A DNA stretch of 64,000 bases from Megaleporinus macrocephalus (taxonomy: Eukaryota; Chordata; Actinopteri; Characiformes; Anostomidae), in assembly GCA_021613375.1 (NCBI GenBank), contig CM038719.1, positions 1,923,130 to 1,987,129 of the forward strand, read 5' to 3'. The notes beneath the pieces are model-generated. The model was not told where the DNA came from, made no database searches, and saw only the letters and a list, made by a program, of their open reading frames with translations. Every line of letters starts with the position of its first letter. The first letter of the stretch is position 1. Below, piece after piece: positions 38,699-46,900 of the stretch. The position numbers and the translations under genes were made by a program.

Positions 38699-40948
38699 TT
38701 TGACTCCTGTCTCTTCTTTTAAGTGTTTTGATACAGACAAGACCGGCTTTTCTCAGAATGTGAGGTTGTATATCCAAGACAAGTGGAACAAGTTTGACCT
38801 CTTAGCCATCGTGCTGTTCTGTATCGGGCTCATCTGCAGGTGTGTGTGTGCTTACAAACAAACAACACAACACAAAACAGTATACCCTGTGCCTACGTGT
38901 CAAGCTGCAGTTTTTTTCCACACAATTGGTTTAATGTCCACTGTATCAGCTCCACTGACCATACAGGACCTCCACTCACTGTCCACTGTATCAGATCCAC
39001 TGACCATACAGGACCTCCACTCACTGTCCACTGTATCAGCTCCACTGACCATACAGGACCTCCACTCACTGTCCACTGTATCAGCTCCACTGAGCATACA
39101 GGACCACTGACCATACAGGACCTCCACTCACTGTCCACTGTATCAGCTCCACTGACCATACAGGACCTCCACTCACTGTCCACTGTATCAGCTCCACTGA
39201 CCATACAGGACCTCCACTCACTGTCCACTGTATCAGCTCCACTGACCATACAGGACCTCCACTCACTGTCCACTGTATCAGCTTCACTGACCATACAGGA
39301 CCTCCACTCACTGTCCACTGTATCAGCTCCACTGACCATACAGGACCTCCACTCACTGTCCACTGTATCAGCTCCACTGACCATACAGGACCTCCACTCA
39401 CTGTCCACTGTTTCAGCTCCACTGACCATACAGGACCTCCACTCACTGTCCACTGTATCAGCTCCACTGACCATACAGGAGCTCCACTTACAGACTGTAG
39501 TTCATGTGATTCTCTGTATACTTTATTACTCTGTTCTTTAATGATCAGGACCCCCACAGAGCAGATACTATTGGGGAGGTGGGTCATTTTTAGCACTGCA
39601 GTGACACTGATGTGGTGGTGGTGTGTTAGTGTGTGTTGTGCTGGTGTAAGTGGATCAGACACAGCAGTGCTGCTGGAGTGTTTAAACACTGTGTCCACTC
39701 ACTGTCCACTCTATTAGACACTCCTACTACTTGCTGGTCCACCTTGTAGATGTAAAGTCAGAGACAGTAGCTCATCTGCTGCTGCACAGTTTGTGTTCCT
39801 CTAGTTCTTCATCAGTGGACACAGGACGCCGCCCACAGGACACTGCTGTCTGGATAGTTTTGGTTGGTGGACAATTCTCAGTCCAGCAGTGACACTGAGG
39901 TGTTTACACACTCCAGCAGCAGCACTGCTGTGTCTGATCCACGTACACCAGCACAACACACACTAACACACCACCACCACGCCACCTCCCTAATAGTATC
40001 TGCTCTGTGGTGGTCCTGTGGGGGTCCTGATAATTAAAGAACAGAGTAATAAAGTATACAGAGAATCAGATGAACTACAGTCTGTAAGTGGAGCTCCTGT
40101 ATGGTCAGTGGAGCTGATACAGTGGACAGTGAGTGGAGGTCCTGTATGGTCAGTGGAGCTGATACAGTGGACAGTGAGTGGAGGTCCTGTATGGTCAGTG
40201 GAGCTGATACAGTGGACAGTGAGTGGAGGTCCTGTATGGTCAGTGGATCTGATACAGTGGACAGTGAGTGTAGGTCCTGTATGGTCAGTGGAGCTGATAC
40301 AGTGGACAGTGAGTGGAGGTCCTGTATGGTCAGTGGAGCTGATACAGTGGTCAGTGAGTGGAGGTCCTGTATGGTCAGTGGAGCTGATACAGTGGACAGT
40401 GAGTGGAGATACAAGGAGGTGGTTTTAATGTTCTGGCTGATTGGTGTATTTCAAGTATTTTTAAATGACATAACGTAACTCTTGATTTTAGGATCAGAGT
40501 CTGTTTTATAATCTTTTACATTTTTTACGCTTGTACGTGTGTGTTATGTGCTGCAGGATGTTCAGTAAGTCTTACTGGGCTGGGCGTTCAGTGCTGTGTG
40601 TGGACTACATGGTCTTCACTCTTAGACTTATTCATATATTTGCCGCCAACAAACACCTGGGACCCAAAATCATCATCGTTGGGAAAATGGTGAGCAATGT
40701 GTTTAAATCTTCAGAGACATCTTCATAACATTGTGCACTTAAACTTACTGAATTTTTTTTTATTGTCTCTTAGGTGAAGGATGTGTTCTTCTTCCTGTTT
40801 CTCTTCGGGGTCTGGCTGTTGGCCTACGGTGTGGCTAATCAGGCATTGCTGTACTCTTACGACCCTCGGCATTATTGGGTGTTTCGCAGAGTTTTTTTCA
40901 GGCCGTACCTGCTTATCTACGGCCACTTACCACTGGAAGAACTTGACG

Positions 40949-40987
<39 letters not shown>

Positions 40988-43900
40988 GATCAGAATGACC
41001 AAAAATGAGTCGTTGAACCACCATGTTAGCATATCTAACCAAAAAACGAAAAACAAGGAACATTCGCAAATAAAGAGGATTCATTTTTATGAACTATAAA
41101 ATACAACTGCCGTTATACAACAAAGTTATACTTGTGTACGAATAACTTCAGGAGAATGTGATTCCAAAACAAGTACACTAGCCTTTAAAAAGCAGTATCT
41201 GCCAACCACAGAAAATAGCAAAAATATTTTAAAAAAATAAAAAGACTTTCCTCATATAATCTACAGACAGCAAGAGGCCTGCGCTAGTTAAGCTGCACAA
41301 AACACTGAAAAGAGGTTCTTAAAAATCTCCTCCTGAAGAGGGTTTTTGAAAACCTCTGTTTTCAGTCACCCAATGCTCGATGTTTGTGCAGATAGGAGGC
41401 CAAAATGCAGCGTTTAATAAACACATCTATATCGTGTGGACGGGTCTGTGAATAAGCGTAGATTAAGTTTTGACATTGCAGTGTTTTAACACTAGGTTGG
41501 TTCATGTCTGAGAAATTGATCCTGTATGTATAATTGAGTTCTTTAACCAGTGGTACTAATCCTGTTCTTATGAACTGTCCTTTTTTTAGTTCAGAAAAGT
41601 GAAAAAACAGCATGCACAAATGAAATGGACCTTATTCTAAAAGGGGCGGAACCTTGTCTAGATTCTGAAGTTAACTGGCTGGTGCTCGTCTTGTTGGCCG
41701 TATACCTCCTGGTCACCAACATTCTGTTGCTAAACTTGCTCATTGCAATGTTCAGGTAGTGTTGCTGTAGATTTCTTGCTTTCCTTGTTAAATTTTAATG
41801 TGTTGGAGACTCACCCTTGGGGCTACATTATAGTGCATGTTTTTTAAAGACTAACAGTATCCAGTATCTGATGGAAGATATGTATTTACTAATTTAGTAT
41901 TTATATTCATTTCTGTTTTCTTTGTGCAGCAATACATTTAACAATGTCCAGGAAAACAGTGATAAGCACTGGAAGTTCCAGCGCTACGACCTGATAGTGG
42001 AGTATCATTACCGATCATGCCTGGCACCGCCCTTTATCATCTTCTCCCACCTGATAATGTTGATCAAGAAAAATCTGAAAAATCAGGAAAATCAGGAAAA
42101 TCGGGAAAATCAGAATGACAAATCGGATTCCACAAAGACTCAACCCCTCAGTATGTAAACCGCAAATATCTGACACCAGTTCAAGATGTCGAAAGCACTG
42201 CATGAGTTCTTGTTTTTCACTCTGGAACCCTTTAGATTTTGCTTGTAAGATTTAGTGAATTGACATTACATCAGATAGGTTGGGAAATCCTAACGAACGC
42301 AGCGATATGACCTAGGTGGATTTAGTATAACAATGCCGATTGTATTCAGAATTTAAAATGTGAAACAGTAATTATAGTACACATCTCTCTCTTCTTTATC
42401 TATTGCTCATTTTTCATCAGGTTTAAGTCTCGGAAACCTGGAGGTCAGTATCCTGAACACTTGGGAGGCAGTGCAGAAGGAGAATTTGCTCTTCAAACAA
42501 AGCAAGAAACAGGAGGACAGCGACACAGAGCGACTCAAACGTACTTCTGACAAGTGAGTCCTTCTTTACCTTCTCCTCTTGGCCATCCCTGCGTATGTGT
42601 GGAAAGAGCAATGTAGAACTTCCTGCTTTTCATTTCAGAATTAACAAAGCAAACAAAGCCTGTACAAACAGTATAACATAGCATGTGTCGAGCCATGTAT
42701 TTGAAAATGTATGGCTTGTTGGCCAGCATGTGTAAGCTGTAGCAGCCTCAATGTCGTGTCTCTTGTGAAATCTGCCTTACACTTAGTTTATGATGTGTTT
42801 ACTTTCTAAACTCAGAACCACTGGGCATTTGACATGGAGAATGTTGAGGCTTGCTTAAGTCTGTGCTACAATTGTGTGTGTGTGTGTTTGTATGCTTGTA
42901 GGGTGGACGATATACTGAAGAAGATAACAGACCAGAACCGCAACAAGGTTAGTAAAAAACCGCCTGTTTATTTCTCCACATCATATATGCAAAAGTGTCT
43001 GTGGTTCTGTCTGTGAAAGTGCCCTACATACTGTACTGTCTGTGTGTGAGCACCTCAGTTAAGAAACAGCTGTTAATCTGCTCAGCAGTCAGATTTCAGT
43101 GCTTCAACACGGTAACTAGGAGACAGTAATGAAGTTTTTGACAGAGATTCAAAACCATGGGCAAAAAGTGACAAAGCCGGAGTCTGAGATTAGTGTAAAC
43201 CTGGGGTGTCCAAAGTCCGGCCCGCAGCATCACTCGTAAGAATACAGTATTGGTGGACCGTCGGTACTTTGTAATTATTCCTTTCACATGATGGCGGCAG
43301 CAGTACATATAAATGTATAGAACGTTTCATCGCTGTGTTAGCAGTCAAAGTTATCTGAACTTGTGCGCAGTTATTTGTCTGACTGGGCTCCTGAATTTAG
43401 GGAACGGCATGTAGTGACAGCTACGTCAAAAAAGCACAAAGTTGACAGCGAGAACCGCAAATTTCACGAGAAATCGATGTCAGGTTATTTTTTCGTAGAG
43501 ACGCTGCAAATGCGTGTGTCTCTTATACCGAGAGACTATTGCGGTAATGAAGAACAACCGTTCTTCACAGCACATACTAACACATCGCCACCACGTCAGT
43601 GTCACTGCACAGAAACTCCCCATTAGAGAAATGTTCTCCATTCCATAATAGAATGTGACTTAAGAAATGTTAAAGAATGTTCAGCACATGTTCAGACAGA
43701 ATGTTCAGTAACGTTGTAACACTGTTTACTCTGTCAATCTCCTGCTGCTGCAGTTACAGTACAATTAAATTCATTAGTTAAATAATTATTCATTATTCTG
43801 TACATTTGTGTTTTTTCATATTTTGAATACAGTGTTATATATAATTTATGAATAATACTTTTGGGAAGAGACCGGCCCTTGGGTATTTTGATATTAACCA

Positions 43901-46900
43901 ATCTGGCCCCCTTTGAAAAAAGTTTGGGCACCCCTAGTTTAAACCATGCGCCCCTGACTGTTGCTTCACACCATCCACACATGTTTTTAGGTTTTGTGTC
44001 CCTCAGTGTATGCATCTCAATTGAGCAAAAGCTGTTATGTTCGTCTGCTTAGCATAGACTGCGGCCCATTCGTCATTTCGCCGTCTTCAAGCTCTACATC
44101 TCTCCCAGCCAAACACTACCCCTTCATGCACAGTGCATATTTAGTTACATTTGATTACATTTAAGTTTCTTTCCCTTACAAACATTTACAGTCAGAAATT
44201 AAATTGTCGCTGTCTAAAGAAAACAAGTGTCTCCAAAATGGCAACTTTACAGGAGTAGCCAAAAACTAACTTTACTCATAATGTAAATGTAATGACTCTA
44301 AATTATTAGGACACGTAAAAAAAATCACTAAAAGTATCAGATTTATTAGATTTTCTGTAAATTCCGCTGCAAGTAGGTCTTCATTGTTGTATCTACTGAC
44401 GTGATCAGCGGGTAGCGACGTCAAATGGTTGCAGTAACCGGCCGTCACGCTCGAGCACAGCTAGCTACTAAACATGCTACTGTTCAGTCTTTACAGTTTG
44501 AACTTGAACACAACATTTCCGACATCAGCGGTGACATCACACACCACGTTAGTGTAAATGATGAACAGAGAGGGTGGAGGAGAGAGTGACACAGTGCTGG
44601 AGTTGTTGTGAAACTGTGTTGGTGTTGACGGAGAAGGAGTTTTGAGTTTGTAGAAAATACTCGTTTACTAGATCAAACAATTTGAGATTACACGTTCTAC
44701 AGCACAGTAGTAATACAAGGAATATTAGCAATTAATTCTTAATTCTTCTCTGTTACTTGAACCAAGTTGGGTCATCTTGAAAAGGGTAGGCCAGTATTTA
44801 ATTAAAATCAGTCATTAGTCTCATTGCCTACTTCTTAAAACAGGAAACTGATTTTACTAAAATCACAGGAAGGACTGCATGACAACCGAACAGAAAGACA
44901 GACAGCAAGAGAAATACCATTACAGAACTAGAAAGGGTTGTACCGTTTGCAGACACCTGTTCTACCTATGTGAAATAACACCCACGTGTGTTTTGGAGAC
45001 AGACGATACTTGACTCTGTTCCTTCTTCACTAAATTATCTGGTCAAAAAGGTAGAAAGGTCAAATTTACAACCCAACAAACTTACATCTCACATCAACAC
45101 TGTGAATATAGAGTCGGCCCATCCAGCTGGTTGGTGAAACAGCAGCGGCAAAGTTATATGGGGATATATGCAGGTGAGGGGTGAAGGGCTGCTGCTCCTC
45201 AGGTGAAAACAGTTCATCAAAGTGAAGTGTGAGAAGAAAGTGAGCAAGAAAACCAGCTACACCATTAGTTTCTTACCACTACACCTGATAATGGGATGAA
45301 AAAACCCTTAAAAATAGTGTCGAAATAGAGAAAATAGATGCCCAAGTTAAGTCGGGTACCGGTGCACGACAACAAATTACTGAGAGATAAAGTGACCTTA
45401 CAGTTCTCAGAAGCGAAGCGGTTGGCAGTGAAAATAGAAGTGTGCTTTGTTCCTGGCAGGTGAAGCATTTTGACCCACTGCCATTAAATAAAAGTGAACG
45501 CTTTGTGTAATTTTGTAAATTTTTAAAACAGTTGAACTTGAGTTTATGGCACTAAATCTTTTTTTATCGAATAGTACAAATTTGTACTTTATTGTATCTT
45601 GTAAATAACTCGTTTAGAGTTTCTAGTGAATATAATTAGATAATGTAATGTAATCATATTTACATACCTAAAAGTCCACATCCTGGCTAGCACATACCAA
45701 CTTGCAGTATAACAGACAAGAAGTACTCTGGAAGTACTCACAGTCTACTTATACCCTAAGATATGAGCATCAACTGACATAACTGACCACTAGGAAAGCA
45801 GGTAAACTGACCACTAGGAAAGCAGGTAAACAACAGAAATTCTGTTCACTACCTTTCACTAGTCTTGTGACTGCACAGTGACACTTGTTCATCCTTTCTT
45901 CACTCATTTTCTCATTATTTGAGCAGCTAGCTGTAGTATGATAACTACAGTGCATCACTAAAGTATTAACAGCACTTCACTTTTTCCACATTTTATTATA
46001 TTACAGTCTTATTCCAAAATGTATTAAATTTATTTTTTCCCTAAAAATGCTACTCTAGATACCCCAAAATGACAAAGTGAACAAAGTTATAAAAAACCAC
46101 TCCTTTGTAATCCTGGCTGTGTGATTATATGTTTTAAAATATGTCGGAAATGGTCTGCAGCGTGCCTTTATTTCACCAAGAAAATGGGTTTCACCTTTAC
46201 TTGAATTTTTCACAGACATTGCAAGGAACAATGTCTTAATTTTTTCTTGTGAAATGAAATCATGCTTTGGGCAGCTTCTCCCCCTCTACCTTGACTCTTT
46301 GTTTGAAGTTTCCAGCACTGTAATCGCTATTTGACGTCACGACACACGAGTTTCTGTGCAGCACATCTGTCAGAGAACCACAATCACAATGTATCTGACA
46401 GTTTAGAACAGGCTCTTGTTTCCCCGCCTGTACACAGTGCAAATCTCCATTTTATGTTTAACAAGTTGGAATAAAAAAACAGCGTTCAATCAGCATTTCT
46501 AGGGCTAGATACCAGATATACACTACCAGTTAAAGCTTGGGCACCCTTAACTGATTATGCAAGTTTATAATTATAAAGACGTTTTGATCTGTGTTGAAAG
46601 ACGAGTTTTAATAGTGAAGTTGTACAAAAATATTACTAAAACAAACATTTGAGTGTATTTAAATGTAAAAGTGAGAATGTATATTTTTATAAGAGCTATA
46701 AAACCACCAAACCTGTTTATCAGAACAAGATCGCAGCATCTACACTATCTTCTTCAGTCCTGTTAGAGAAGCAGCTCATGTGGCTCCTCATGAAGCTGCT
46801 GGTCAGAATGTTTAAAGTATGTAAACCTGCATCAGAGCAAATGAGCTCGTTTCTAAAAGACCCTCTAAACATTCTTTAAACACAACCAGATGTTTAATTC

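Noticed and set aside
38394..39541. Long open frames (193-238 codons) on both strands with repeated 15-residue units
   Set aside because: They are produced by the 45-bp tandem repeat, which has a length divisible by three and no stop in several frames. Both strands and more than one frame are open and the same occurs in the inverted arm, so they are not genes. Only the first part (38434-38645) is a real channel exon.
40774..40989. Extension of the pore exon reading frame into [12 protein letters not shown]
   Set aside because: This is intronic (GT)n(GA)n sequence after a good donor at 40949; the next exon (41590) joins in phase with S6.
46649..46879. 76-codon open frame
   Set aside because: It lies inside a Tc1/mariner-type MITE and is not preserved in the inverted copy at 60681-61086.
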